Below, one piece after another: positions 28,276 to 37,888 of a DNA stretch of 64,000 bases. Under the pieces are notes generated by a model. It worked only from the letters and a program-made list of their open reading frames with translations. It had not been told where the DNA came from and did not search any database. Made by a program: the position numbers and the translations under genes. How positions within the stretch are numbered: the first letter of the stretch is position 1; every line of letters starts with the position of its first letter. Source of the stretch: Mycolicibacterium sp. CBMA 247 (GTDB lineage Bacteria; Actinomycetota; Actinomycetes; Mycobacteriales; Mycobacteriaceae); contig NZ_VTGX01000002.1 of NCBI RefSeq assembly GCF_009729095.1, forward strand, positions 930,001 through 994,000, written 5' to 3'.

Positions 28276-28926
28276 ATGAGCAGGTCGGCCAGATGGACCG
28301 TGGTGGTCCTGGTGGTCCTGGTGGCGCTGGGTACCGCGTTCTGGATGGAGTTGCGCGACGAACCGGCACCGCAGGGGGGAGCCGGGCAGTCCACCGCCCG
28401 CGATCACCGCGACGCCGATACCCCCGAGGCGCTGGCCGCGCCCCGGGCGCGCGCCGATCTGCCTCCGTGTCCCGGAGATCGAGCCGGAGCTGATGGCTCG
28501 GGGGCGCTGCGCGGCATCACCCTCGAATGTGCAGGAGACGGGGTGCCCGTCGATGTGGCCTCCGCGCTGGCCGGCCGGACCGTGGTGCTCAATCTGTGGG
28601 CTTACTGGTGCGGGCCATGTGCCGACGAACTGCCCGCGATGGCCGAGTATCAGCGCCGAGTCGGTGACGATGTGCTGGTCGTGACCGTGCACCAGGACGA
28701 AAACGAGACGGCGGCGTTGGTGCGGCTGGCCGAACTCGGGGTGCGGCTGCCGACGCTGCAGGACGGCCGGCGATTGGTCGCGGCGGCACTCAAGGTGCCC
28801 AACGTCATGCCTGCGACGGTGGTGCTGCGCGCGGACGGTAGCGTGGCCGGGACCCTGCCCCGCTCCTTCGTCAGCGCCGACGAGATCGCGGCGGCGGTCG
28901 ACGAGAAGATCCGCTCTAGCCGATAG
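28276..28926 (+). CDS. Membrane-anchored thioredoxin-like protein (TlpA/ResA type, Rv3673c-like)
   Basis: This 216-residue protein has an uncleaved N-terminal helix (WTVVVLVVLVALGTAFWMEL) and an extracytoplasmic thioredoxin fold with VVLNLWAYWCGPCADELPAM (redox motif CGPC) and a cis-Pro region VMPATVVLR. Two further cysteines occur before the fold (LPPCPGDR and TLECAGDG). It should act as a thiol-disulphide oxidoreductase on envelope or cytochrome substrates. It lies 7 nt after nth and 11 nt before the NUDIX gene. Confidence 0.9.
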   Translation: MSRSARWTVVVLVVLVALGTAFWMELRDEPAPQGGAGQSTARDHRDADTPEALAAPRARADLPPCPGDRAGADGSGALRGITLECAGDGVPVDVASALAGRTVVLNLWAYWCGPCADELPAMAEYQRRVGDDVLVVTVHQDENETAALVRLAELGVRLPTLQDGRRLVAAALKVPNVMPATVVLRADGSVAGTLPRSFVSADEIAAAVDEKIRSSR

Positions 28927-28937
28927 GAGCACCCGGG

Positions 28938-29714
28938 GTGAGATCGACGCGCGACGGGCTGTTCCCGGATGCCGCCCCGGCTTGGCTCAAGCCGCTGGTA
29001 GACAACCTCGACCAGGTGCCCGACGCCTACCGTCGACGGGTTCCGTCCGAGGTACTGGCCGGCATCGTCGAAGCCAACAATCATGCCGCTCAAGTGGGCG
29101 CACGGCGAGACGCCGCGGTGCTGGTGTTGTTCTCCGGTCCGCCCGACGGCACACCCCCGCTGCTTCCCGAGGATGCCGACCTGCTGGTGACGGTCCGCGC
29201 CTCGACAATGCGTCACCACGCCGGTCAGGCCGCGTTCCCGGGCGGCGCCACCGATCCTGGTGACCAGGGGCCGATCGGCACGGCCTTCCGCGAGGCGTGG
29301 GAGGAGACCGGCATCGATACCAGCCGGCTGCACCCGCTGGCCACGCTGGAGAAGATGTTCATCCCGCCGTCCGGGTTCCATGTGGTCCCGGTGCTGGCCT
29401 ATTCGCCCGACCCAGGGCCGGTGGCCGTCGTGAACGAATCCGAGACCGCCGTCGTCGCGCGGGTTCCGGTGCGCGCCTTCACCAACCCGGAAAACCGGCT
29501 CATGGTGTACCGGCAGACCAGCACGACCCAGTTCGCCGGGCCGGCGTTCCTGCTCAACGAGATGCTGGTGTGGGGTTTCACCGGACAGGTCATCTCGGCG
29601 ATCCTCGATGTCGCCGGCTGGGCCAAGCCGTGGAACACCGATGACATCCGCGAACTCGACGAGGCAATGGCCCTCGTCGGGCATGACAACGGTTACGGTG
29701 AAGCCCAATGTTGA
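28938..29714 (+). CDS. NUDIX hydrolase, CoA-pyrophosphatase type (NudL-like, Rv3672c)
   Basis: This 258-residue protein has the NUDIX helix FREAWEETGID, preceded by LVTVRASTMRHHAGQAAFPGG, the extra motif of the NudL/Nudt7 CoA pyrophosphatase branch. The box GGATDPGDQGPIGTAFREAWEE deviates at the first Glu of the G-x5-E-x7-REUxEE pattern, so activity should be tested. It would cleave CoA or acyl-CoA to phosphopantetheine and ADP. GTG is the start, 11 nt after the upstream stop, and marP starts 11 nt downstream. Confidence 0.87.
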   Translation: MRSTRDGLFPDAAPAWLKPLVDNLDQVPDAYRRRVPSEVLAGIVEANNHAAQVGARRDAAVLVLFSGPPDGTPPLLPEDADLLVTVRASTMRHHAGQAAFPGGATDPGDQGPIGTAFREAWEETGIDTSRLHPLATLEKMFIPPSGFHVVPVLAYSPDPGPVAVVNESETAVVARVPVRAFTNPENRLMVYRQTSTTQFAGPAFLLNEMLVWGFTGQVISAILDVAGWAKPWNTDDIRELDEAMALVGHDNGYGEAQC

Positions 29715-29725
29715 AGTGGATATAG

Positions 29726-30916
29726 ATGACACCTTCGGTCTGGCTCGATTTCGCCATCCTCGGCATCGGGTTCGTCGCAGCCATCTCCGGCTGGCGCTCC
29801 GGCGCGCTCGGCTCCCTGCTGTCCTTCATCGGTGTGGTGCTCGGTGCGGTGGCAGGCGTGCTCCTGGCCCCGCACGTGATTCCGCACGTCAGCGGTGACC
29901 GCACCAAGCTGTTCGCCACGCTGTTCCTGATCCTGGCGCTCGTGGTGATCGGTGAGATCGCCGGTGTGGTGCTGGGCCGGGCCGTGCGCGGCACCATCCG
30001 CAACCGCCTGTTGCGTGTCTTGGACTCGGCGGTCGGGGTGAGCCTGATGCTGGTCGCGGTCCTGGTCGCTTCCTGGCTGCTGGGCAGCTTGCTGACTTCC
30101 TCGGATCAGCCGAATCTGGCTGCAGCGGTGAAGAATTCGCGGGTGCTGAGCGAGGTGGACAAGGTCGCGCCGAGCTGGCTGCGGTCGGTGCCGAACCGGT
30201 TGTCGGCGCTGCTCGACACCTCCGGGTTGCCCGATGTGCTCGAACCGTTCGGCCGGACCCCGATCGTCAACGTCGACGCCCCGGACGCCTCGCTGGCCAC
30301 CGATCCGGTGGTGTCGACCAACCGGGCCAGCGTGGTCAAGATCCGTGGCGTCGCGCCGAGCTGCCAGAAGGTGCTGGAAGGCAGCGGGTTCGTGGTCGCC
30401 CCCAACCGGGTGATGTCCAACGCCCACGTGGTGGCCGGCGCCGACAGCGTGACCGTGGAGGTCGACGGCAAGACCTACGACGCGGGCGTGGTGTCCTATG
30501 ACCCCAACGCCGACATCTCGATCCTCGACGTCCCCAATCTGCCGGTCACCCCGCTGCAGTTCGCCGAACAACCGGCCCCGAAGGGCACCGACGCCGTCGT
30601 GATGGGCTACCCGGGCGGCGGTGACTTCCTGGCCACCCCAGCCCGAATCCGCGAGATCATCGAGCTCAATGGCCCCGACATCTACCGGAGCACCACTGTC
30701 ACCCGTGAGGTCTACACGGTCAGAGGTACGGTGCGGCAAGGTAATTCGGGCGGGCCGATGATCAACCGGGCAGGCAAGGTACTTGGCGTGGTGTTCGGTG
30801 CGGCCGTCGACGACGCCGATACCGGATTCGTGTTGACCGCCAAGGAAGTCGAGCGTCAGCTGGCCCAGATCGGCAATACCCAGCGCGTTACGACCGGGAC
30901 CTGCATCAGCTCGTGA
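29726..30916 (+). CDS. marP: MarP, membrane-bound periplasmic serine protease for acid resistance
   Basis: This 396-residue protein has four N-terminal membrane helices (colicin V production protein-like, residues 7-120) and a periplasmic chymotrypsin-fold protease with SNAHVVAG (His234), NADISILDV (Asp263) and GNSGGP (Ser341). Cys213 and Cys393 match the disulphide pair of the M. tuberculosis enzyme. MarP activates the peptidoglycan hydrolase RipA at low pH in M. tuberculosis. It is the last gene of the nth operon, and its stop abuts that of the convergent ephE gene. Confidence 0.94.
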   Translation: MTPSVWLDFAILGIGFVAAISGWRSGALGSLLSFIGVVLGAVAGVLLAPHVIPHVSGDRTKLFATLFLILALVVIGEIAGVVLGRAVRGTIRNRLLRVLDSAVGVSLMLVAVLVASWLLGSLLTSSDQPNLAAAVKNSRVLSEVDKVAPSWLRSVPNRLSALLDTSGLPDVLEPFGRTPIVNVDAPDASLATDPVVSTNRASVVKIRGVAPSCQKVLEGSGFVVAPNRVMSNAHVVAGADSVTVEVDGKTYDAGVVSYDPNADISILDVPNLPVTPLQFAEQPAPKGTDAVVMGYPGGGDFLATPARIREIIELNGPDIYRSTTVTREVYTVRGTVRQGNSGGPMINRAGKVLGVVFGAAVDDADTGFVLTAKEVERQLAQIGNTQRVTTGTCISS

Positions 30917-31900
30917 TCAGCCGGCGTGCAGCTGAGCCAGGAATCGGCTCAGCTGCTCGTTGACCGCATCCGGTTGCTCCTCGTGGCCGAAATGCCCTGC
31001 ACCCGTGATCGATACGTACCGGCCGTGCGGTGCATAGCGCTGGGTCCGGTGTACCGGGTCGGCCAGGACGTACGGGTCGGCGTCACCGCGCATGTGCAGT
31101 ACCGGCACGTTGATCGGGCTTTTCATCGAGCGCATGAACCGCCGGCCCTCGCCGCGCAGTTGGCTGCGCACCGCCCACCGCTGATACTCCAGGGCGCAGT
31201 GCGCGGCCCCGGGAATCTGGATGGCCTGGCGCAGATGGCCGACGGTGTCGGAGAAGTCTTGGTTGATCTGCCATTTGGCCCCGGCCCGGCTGCGGACCAG
31301 ACGCTCCAGTTCGGCGCCACTGTGTCGGGTCAGCGTGTGTTCGGGCCACGCCGGCACTTGGTAGCGCAGCAGCGACGGCAACAGCGCGCGGCCCTGGTCG
31401 CGGCGGGTCAGTGTGGACGCCCGCAGCGCCACCGGGTGCGGTGAGCTGACCAGTGCGATCGCGTCGACCACGCGCGGATGCAGTACCGCGGTCGCCCAAC
31501 ACACCAGGCCGCCGTCGGCGTGCCCGACAAGCGTCGCGGTCTTGTGGCCCAGCGCCCGAACCAGCCCGGCGGTGTCTCCGGCCAGGGTCCAGCCGTCGTA
31601 ACCGCGTGGTGGTTTGTCACTGTCGCCGTAACCGCGCAGGTCGACCGCCACGACCCGGGCGTCGGTCAGTCCGGTGAGTTGGTGACGCCACGACCACCAG
31701 AACGAGCCGAACCCGTGCAGCAGGATGACCAGCGGGCGCTGGGTGGTGACATCCGCAGTTCTGGCGGACTCGCCCGCTTTCTCATGGCCGGGCTGCGCGC
31801 TCTCGCCCTCCACCACATGAAACCGAATGCCGTTGGCGTGCACCTGCAGATGACGCCATGGCCCCTCGATCCAGCTGATCGACGGGTCAGGTGGGGGCAT
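30917..31900 (-). CDS. ephE: Alpha/beta hydrolase, epoxide hydrolase family (EphE-like)
   Basis: This 327-residue protein has the oxyanion motif LLHGFGSFWWSW (62-73), VVAVDLRGYGDSDKP, and a nucleophile elbow with Asp, LVGHADGG (Asp129). The acid region is MRGDADPYV and the catalytic His lies in GAGHFGHEEQP. Asp at the elbow points to epoxide or haloalkane hydrolysis and not esterase activity. The ATG overlaps the stop of the holin-like gene by 1 nt (TAATG). The substrate is unknown; lipid epoxides are plausible in mycobacteria. Confidence 0.88.
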   Translation of the reverse strand: MPPPDPSISWIEGPWRHLQVHANGIRFHVVEGESAQPGHEKAGESARTADVTTQRPLVILLHGFGSFWWSWRHQLTGLTDARVVAVDLRGYGDSDKPPRGYDGWTLAGDTAGLVRALGHKTATLVGHADGGLVCWATAVLHPRVVDAIALVSSPHPVALRASTLTRRDQGRALLPSLLRYQVPAWPEHTLTRHSGAELERLVRSRAGAKWQINQDFSDTVGHLRQAIQIPGAAHCALEYQRWAVRSQLRGEGRRFMRSMKSPINVPVLHMRGDADPYVLADPVHRTQRYAPHGRYVSITGAGHFGHEEQPDAVNEQLSRFLAQLHAG

Positions 31901-32421
31901 TACCAGCCTGACGGGTCGGTGGCCGGCTTGGTCTGGACGACCGATGCGGTTCCAGCAACGGCGGCGCCCTTGTCATGGCCGGGAGTCAGGGCCTCGCGGG
32001 TCTCCTTGACCGATTCGATGGTCTGCTGCGGACCCTTGATCCGCCGCACCTTCAGGAAGCCCAGCACCGCCAGCGCCCCGGTGGTCAGCGCCATGAGGCC
32101 GAACACGATCAGGAAGGCAACCCAGCGCCACAGCCAGGTGTCGAGCAGCTCGGCCAGGAAGAAGAAGAAAAAGAACGTCGAGTAGAACAGCACGACCAGC
32201 GCGGCGATGAAGAACACGCTGCCGGTCAGGCCCTTCTTCACATCCCGGGTGATCTCGGCCTTGGCCAGCTCGACCTCGGCGCGCAGCAGTGTGGAGACCT
32301 GCGCGGTGGCGTCCTTGACCAGATCGCCGATCGACGGGTCCGGCTTGGGTGCGTGCGGGTCGACGAGCGGAATCGAGGTCACCGTCGTCGGAACGCCGTC
32401 CCTGCGGTCGCCTGTGCTCAT
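31900..32421 (-). CDS. Actinobacterial holin-X/phage-holin-superfamily III protein (Rv3669-like)
   Basis: This 173-residue protein starts with a soluble part (SIGDLVKDATAQVSTLLRAEVELAKAEI, a pattern shared by the Holin-X family). Two membrane helices (about 68-95, including a run of seven phenylalanines, and 103-128) and a charged tail follow. Despite the family name there is no phage context. Two ATGs are possible: 32421 (annotated) and 32430 (three residues longer). Neither has a clear ribosome-binding site. It is translationally coupled to ephE. Confidence 0.8.
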   Translation of the reverse strand: MSTGDRRDGVPTTVTSIPLVDPHAPKPDPSIGDLVKDATAQVSTLLRAEVELAKAEITRDVKKGLTGSVFFIAALVVLFYSTFFFFFFLAELLDTWLWRWVAFLIVFGLMALTTGALAVLGFLKVRRIKGPQQTIESVKETREALTPGHDKGAAVAGTASVVQTKPATDPSGW

Positions 32422-32535
32422 GGCGTTCATGTTGCCATGCGACGAAGCCGTTAACGATCTCGGCCGACATCCGGCTCTTAGTAGACTGAACCCATTCTTG
32501 AGTTGCGCGGGTCGGGCGCGTCGATCGGAGGACAC

Positions 32536-33243
32536 TTGACGAGCAGACACCGCTGGCAGTTGCTCATCGGCGCACCGATCATCGCCATTGTTGCGATGCT
32601 CACGCCGGTCGTTCCATCGGTTGAAGCCCACGCCGATCCGCCGGTGGTGCTCGGCGGCGGCTCGGGCATCGTCGTCGACGGGGACGCGTTCTGCACGCTC
32701 ACCACGATCGGGCACGACAACGCCGGCCGCCTCATCGGTTTCACTTCGGCGCACTGCGGTGGCCCGGGTGCCGTGGTGTCGGCAGAAGGCGCCGACCGGG
32801 CCGGGGTGCTGGGCACCATGGTGGCCGGCAACGACGGGCTGGACTATGCGGTCATCCAGTTCGATCCGGCCAAGGTGACCCCGACCAACAACGTCAACGG
32901 TTTCCAGATCGACGGACTCGGGCCGGATCCGGTGTTCGGCGACATCGCGTGCAAACTCGGCCGCACGACTGGGTATTCGTGCGGCGTGACGTGGGGACCC
33001 GGACAGGATCCGGGCACCATCGTCAACCAGGTGTGCGGACAGCCCGGTGACTCGGGCGCGCCGGTCACGGTCAACAACCGGCTGGTCGGCATGATCCACG
33101 GCGCCTACACCGACGACCTGCCGACCTGCGTGGTGAAATTCGTTCCTCTGCATACGCCTGCGGTGACGATGTCTTTCAACACGCAGCTGGCCGACATCAC
33201 CGCCAAGAACCGACCGGGAACGGGTTACGTCCCGATCGGCTAG
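32536..33243 (+). CDS. Secreted trypsin-like serine protease (Rv3668c-like)
   Basis: This 235-residue protein has a signal peptide (RHRWQLLIGAPIIAIVAML, cleavage likely after VEAHA) and a chymotrypsin-like domain with GFTSAHCGG (His), NDGLDYAVIQF (Asp) and CGQPGDSGAPV (Ser). The cysteines fit disulphides. A TTG start at 32536 is chosen because GGAGG lies 4 nt upstream and the signal peptide begins there; a longer frame from 32503 has no such support. It is divergent from the holin-like gene and ends at a long hairpin facing acs. Confidence 0.88.
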   Translation: MTSRHRWQLLIGAPIIAIVAMLTPVVPSVEAHADPPVVLGGGSGIVVDGDAFCTLTTIGHDNAGRLIGFTSAHCGGPGAVVSAEGADRAGVLGTMVAGNDGLDYAVIQFDPAKVTPTNNVNGFQIDGLGPDPVFGDIACKLGRTTGYSCGVTWGPGQDPGTIVNQVCGQPGDSGAPVTVNNRLVGMIHGAYTDDLPTCVVKFVPLHTPAVTMSFNTQLADITAKNRPGTGYVPIG

Positions 33244-33256
33244 CCGCCTTCACCCG

Positions 33257-33314
33257 CGAGCAGACGCAAAACTGCCCCAAAACCTAAGTTTTGGGGCAGT
33301 TTTGCGTCTGCTCG
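33257..33314. terminator. 27-bp perfect hairpin between convergent genes (dispersed repeat family)
   Basis: The arms at 33257-33283 and 33288-33314 are perfectly complementary around the loop CTAA. The outer stem CGAGCAGACGCAAAA is shared with the hairpin at 2827-2886, while the inner stem (CTGCCCCAAAAC) is unrelated. It lies between the protease and acs stops. Confidence 0.75.
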
Positions 33315-33319
33315 GCAGG

Positions 33320-35281
<1,962 letters not shown>

Positions 35282-35407
35282 GCGTGTGAGCCTAGTCACC
35301 AAACGTTGCAGCGGCGTTGGGGCCTCACAAGGTGGTTGCCGGGCGGCGGTCTTGATGCGCCCAACGGTCGGCCGGATGGAGTTCAGCGGTCGGCTAGCGT
35401 CTTGCGT

Positions 35408-36181
35408 ATGACCGACGAGCGCTCGCGCGGGGAGCCGACGAACACCGATCCACTCGCACCGCTGCTCGACCTGCCCGGTGTTTCTGCGGCCAGCGACGAG
35501 GCGCGTGAGGCGCTGGGCCGGGCGCATCGACACAAGTTCAATCTGCGGGGCTGGCCGCAGACCGCGGCCGAAGCTGCCCTGCGCGCGGCGCGGGCCTCGG
35601 CGGTGCTCGACGGCGGGACCGTGCAGCTGTCGGCCGACGGCGAACCCGATCCGGTGACCGCGGGCGCCATCCGGGTCGCCGAGGCGCTCGAGGGCGGGGC
35701 GACCGCGCTGGTCGGTGTGTGGCAGCGGGCCCCGATGCAGGCACTGGCCCGGCTGCACGCGTTGGCCGCGGCCGACCTTACCGACGACGAGCATCTGGGC
35801 CGGCCACGGACCGATCCCGACGTCGGGCGCCGGCTCGAGCTGCTCACGGAGATCCTGGCCGGCGGCTCAAAGGTGCCCGCCCCGGTGCTGGCCGCCGTCG
35901 CCCACGGCGAACTCATCACCCTCGCGCCGTTCGGCACTGCCGACGGGGTGGTGGCGCGGGCGGTATCGCGTCTGGTGACGATCGCCAGCGGGCTGGACCC
36001 ACACGGCCTGGGCGTTCCCGAAGTGCACTGGATGCGGAAGTCGGGGGAGTACCGGGCTGCCGCACGGGGATTCGCCTCCGGTACGCCCGACGGGCTGACC
36101 GCGTGGCTGCTGCTCAGTAGTGAGGCCCTGCACGCCGGTGCTCGCGAAGCACTCCATATCGCCCAGTCGGCCGCCGGCTGA
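35408..36181 (+). CDS. Degenerate Fic-like protein (Rv3662c-like)
   Basis: This 257-residue protein has no clear annotation by eye, but two Fic landmarks are visible in the right order. ARASAVLDGG (Ser64 to Gly69) resembles the (S/T)xxxE(G/N) inhibitory helix, and HGELITLAPFGTADGVVARAV (about 166-186) aligns with the HPFxxGNGRxxR catalytic loop. The catalytic His is Ala173 and the Asn-Gly-Arg is Asp-Gly-Val, so AMP transfer should be lost. MQALARLHALA between them fits the Fic helix order. The ATG follows TAGCGT by 7 nt. The same gene occurs next to acs in other mycobacteria. The Fic assignment is an inference. Confidence 0.7.
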   Translation: MTDERSRGEPTNTDPLAPLLDLPGVSAASDEAREALGRAHRHKFNLRGWPQTAAEAALRAARASAVLDGGTVQLSADGEPDPVTAGAIRVAEALEGGATALVGVWQRAPMQALARLHALAAADLTDDEHLGRPRTDPDVGRRLELLTEILAGGSKVPAPVLAAVAHGELITLAPFGTADGVVARAVSRLVTIASGLDPHGLGVPEVHWMRKSGEYRAAARGFASGTPDGLTAWLLLSSEALHAGAREALHIAQSAAG

Positions 36182-36209
36182 ACCTGCCGGTCCAGCTACC
36201 TCCAGCAAA

Positions 36210-36518
36210 CGAAAGCGGGCGACGGTCCGAAACGATGTTTCGGATCGCCGCCCGCTAGCACGGATACCGGTTACCAAGCGTGCAAACGTGGGTTGCGTGG
36301 GTGGCCTCGGCGTCCTTGCGATGCGCTTCGGCTGCAACCCTACCCAAAGGGTCGTCGTAACCGTCCGCTCCTCGCAATCACGCAGGCCCGCAACATTTTT
36401 TGCCTATTCCGCGGCATGTGCTCCGCGTGGGTGCCGGAACCCGTGCTGGGGAGCCTGGTTCGGGAGATTTAGCCTTCTCTTCCGGCTACCTCTTGGCCTC
36501 ATCCAAGCTTCCGTGGTT
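36210..36518 (-). ncRNA. ms1: Ms1 / MTS2823-type small RNA
   Basis: This gene-free stretch lies between homologues of Rv3662c and Rv3661, exactly where M. tuberculosis encodes the abundant stationary-phase RNA MTS2823, the counterpart of M. smegmatis Ms1, which binds the RNA polymerase core. On the minus strand a candidate -10 (TAGTAC, 36530-36525) and a T-tailed hairpin (36217-36257) delimit about 300 nt, the known size. The orientation agrees with H37Rv after inversion. Identity rests on synteny, size and signals, not on alignment. The 5' end is predicted to within about 10 nt. Confidence 0.72.
36217..36257 (-). terminator. Terminator hairpin of the Ms1-type RNA
   Basis: A 19-bp stem with two mismatches (arms 36217-36235 and 36239-36257) has a 3-nt loop. 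On the minus strand it is followed by TTTCGTTTG. On the plus strand the following bases are not T-rich, so it mainly serves the minus-strand RNA, while also lying 36 nt after the stop of the Fic-like gene. Confidence 0.75.
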
Positions 36519-36524
36519 CCTTTG

Positions 36525-36552
36525 TACTACGTGACCACGGTCACAGCAAGGG
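36525..36552 (-). promoter_or_regulatory. Promoter of the Ms1-type RNA with overlapping CRP-type operator
   Basis: On the minus strand CCTTGC (36552-36547) and TAGTAC (36530-36525) are 16 bp apart. Between them lies CGTGACCACGGTCACA (36531-36546), which matches TGTGA-N6-TCACA at nine of ten specified positions, the Crp consensus. The 6-nt arms GTGACC/GGTCAC are perfect. Bound Crp would cover the spacer, so repression is the simplest prediction. Confidence 0.6.
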
Positions 36553-36610
36553 TGAAATACGCCCGAGTTCGGATCGTTACGCCGGGGCCTCAGCTACTAC
36601 ATGCGGTAGC

Positions 36611-37468
36611 TCAGGAACCGAAGCGGCGCAACAGTGAATAGGTCAGCGCGCCGGCCGCAAGGGCACTGATCCCGACGGCTGCGGTGGTGGCGACCGCCGC
36701 CCCCGACGGAGCCGGAATCCGGTCGCGCAGCGACACCGGCCTGGTGAAGGTGAGCACCGGCCACCCGCGGGAGGAGGCCTCCTTGCGCAGTCCCCGGTCG
36801 GGATTGACCGCGGTGGGGTGGCCCACGGATTCGAGCATCGGAATGTCGGTGATCGAGTCCGAGTAGGCGTAGCAGTGCTCCAGGACGTAACCCTCGCGTG
36901 CGGCCAAGGCGCGGATCGCTTCGACCTTGCCCTCGCCGTAGCAGTAAAAAGCGATCTCGCCGGTGTAGCGCCCCTCCTCGACCACCATCCGGGTGGCCAT
37001 CGCGTGGGTCGCGCCAAGTGCCCTGGCGATCGGCGCGACGATCTCCTCGCCCGATGCCGACACCACCACGACGTCGCGGCCGCACAGCTTGTGGTCGGCG
37101 ATCAGCTCGGCCGCCTCGGCGAACACCAGCGGGTCGACGATGTCGTGCAACGTCTCGCCGACGATCGACTTGACCTGTTCGACATCCCAGCCGGTGCACA
37201 TGTTGGTGATGTAGCTGCGCATCCGGTCCATCTGGTCGTGGTCGGCGCCAGACATCAGGAACAGAAACTGGGCATAGGTCGACTTGAGAACGGTGCGACG
37301 GTTCAGCAGGCCCTGGTTGAAGAAGGGTTTGCTGAAAGCGAGTGTGCTGGACTTGGCGATGACGGTCTTGTCGAGGTCGAAGAAGGCCGCGGTGCGCACC
37401 GGCCGACCGTCGTGCGGGGCGGATTGCTGTGCGATCAACTCCCCGGCAGCCCGATCGGATGCGGTCAC
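36611..37468 (-). CDS. HAD-IB family phosphatase, SerB/Imd-like, membrane-tethered (Rv3661-like)
   Basis: This 285-residue protein has HAD motif I AAFFDLDKTVIAKSSTLAF (nucleophile Asp), motif II VVVVSASGEEIV, GEGKVEAIRALAAREGY and motif IV AYSDSITDIPMLESVG. A C-terminal hydrophobic helix (AAVATTAAVGISALAAGALTYSLLRR) may anchor it to the membrane. Relatives include the Streptomyces morphological differentiation inhibitor and phosphoserine-like phosphatases. The substrate is unknown. GTG at 37468 is preferred because TATGCT lies exactly 7 nt upstream; an ATG at 37480 would overlap that box. The gene is flanked by two small RNA loci, Ms1-type and 6C. Confidence 0.88.
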   Translation of the reverse strand: MTASDRAAGELIAQQSAPHDGRPVRTAAFFDLDKTVIAKSSTLAFSKPFFNQGLLNRRTVLKSTYAQFLFLMSGADHDQMDRMRSYITNMCTGWDVEQVKSIVGETLHDIVDPLVFAEAAELIADHKLCGRDVVVVSASGEEIVAPIARALGATHAMATRMVVEEGRYTGEIAFYCYGEGKVEAIRALAAREGYVLEHCYAYSDSITDIPMLESVGHPTAVNPDRGLRKEASSRGWPVLTFTRPVSLRDRIPAPSGAAVATTAAVGISALAAGALTYSLLRRFGS

Positions 37469-37505
37469 AAGCGCCAGCATAGAGGCAGGTGCACCGTCTC
37501 ATCCG

Positions 37506-37527
37506 ACTGCCAGTGCAAAATGGCAGT
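37506..37527. promoter_or_regulatory. Inverted repeat upstream of the HAD phosphatase gene
   Basis: ACTGCCA and TGGCAGT (7-nt perfect arms) are separated by 8 nt, about 40 bp upstream of the HAD gene start, where an activator or repressor dimer could bind. TGGCAGTTC at its right end recurs at 601-609 past 37000 (37601-37609), inside the 6C promoter. The binding protein is unknown. Confidence 0.45.
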
Positions 37528-37580
37528 TCACGACGCATTCTTTCGGAGGATGACTCCGGGATCCCGGTTGGTAGCCCGCA

Positions 37581-37621
37581 CAAGTGTCACTTGCATGTTT
37601 TGGCAGTTCCGTGTGTATAGT
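37581..37621 (+). promoter_or_regulatory. 6C RNA promoter with CAAGTG-T-CACTTG palindrome
   Basis: TATAGT (37616-37621) is a good -10 box for a transcript starting near 37628. The 13-nt palindrome CAAGTGTCACTTG (37581-37593) covers about -35 to -47, and TTGCAT at its right edge is a possible, widely spaced -35. The palindrome position suggests control by a dimeric regulator. Confidence 0.55.
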
Positions 37622-37627
37622 GAGCAT

Positions 37628-37722
37628 TACTCGGCTTATGCCGAGGGTGTATCAGCCCGACCCCCCGGGGCTGATACACGACGACCTCCGCCTCCTCCCC
37701 CCCTGGCGGGGGTCGTCCCTTT
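37628..37722 (+). ncRNA. 6C small RNA (B11 type)
   Basis: Two hairpins expose runs of cytosines. The first (37647-37679) has the stem GTGTATCAGCCC/GGGCTGATACAC with six C in the loop. The second (37681-37716) has ACGACC/GGTCGT extended by TCCGCC/GGCGGG, with seven C in the loop, and is followed by CCCTTTTG as terminator. A small 5' stem CTCGGC/GCCGAG (37630-37645) precedes them. This is the definition of the actinobacterial 6C family, and the location between Rv3660c and Rv3661 homologues is that of B11 in M. tuberculosis. It is thought to pair with G-rich translation starts of mRNAs. Confidence 0.9.
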
Positions 37723-37888
37723 TGTGGGGAAAAAATCTTTGTCGGCCGCGCCTCGGTGGTTGCGGAACCGTGTTTTCAGCGTGTCGCCCGGCGTGTTCTC
37801 CGCCCGGGATTGATCCACAGGCCGGACTTCATCCACAATCCGCGAATTGGTGATGGCGCCGCCCCGTGGTTGCCCACAGGGTGAGGAC

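Noticed and set aside
31900..32421. Phage lysis function for the holin-like protein
   Set aside because: The holin name is a superfamily label. The gene is a conserved chromosomal neighbour of ephE with no endolysin nearby.
31900..33153. 417-residue frame joining the holin-like gene to upstream sequence
   Set aside because: The upstream part is antisense to the secreted protease and has no similarity to the family.
36120..36641. 173-residue plus-strand frame across the Ms1 region
   Set aside because: It starts inside the Fic-like gene in another frame, crosses the terminator hairpin and has no recognisable fold. The region is better explained as an RNA gene.
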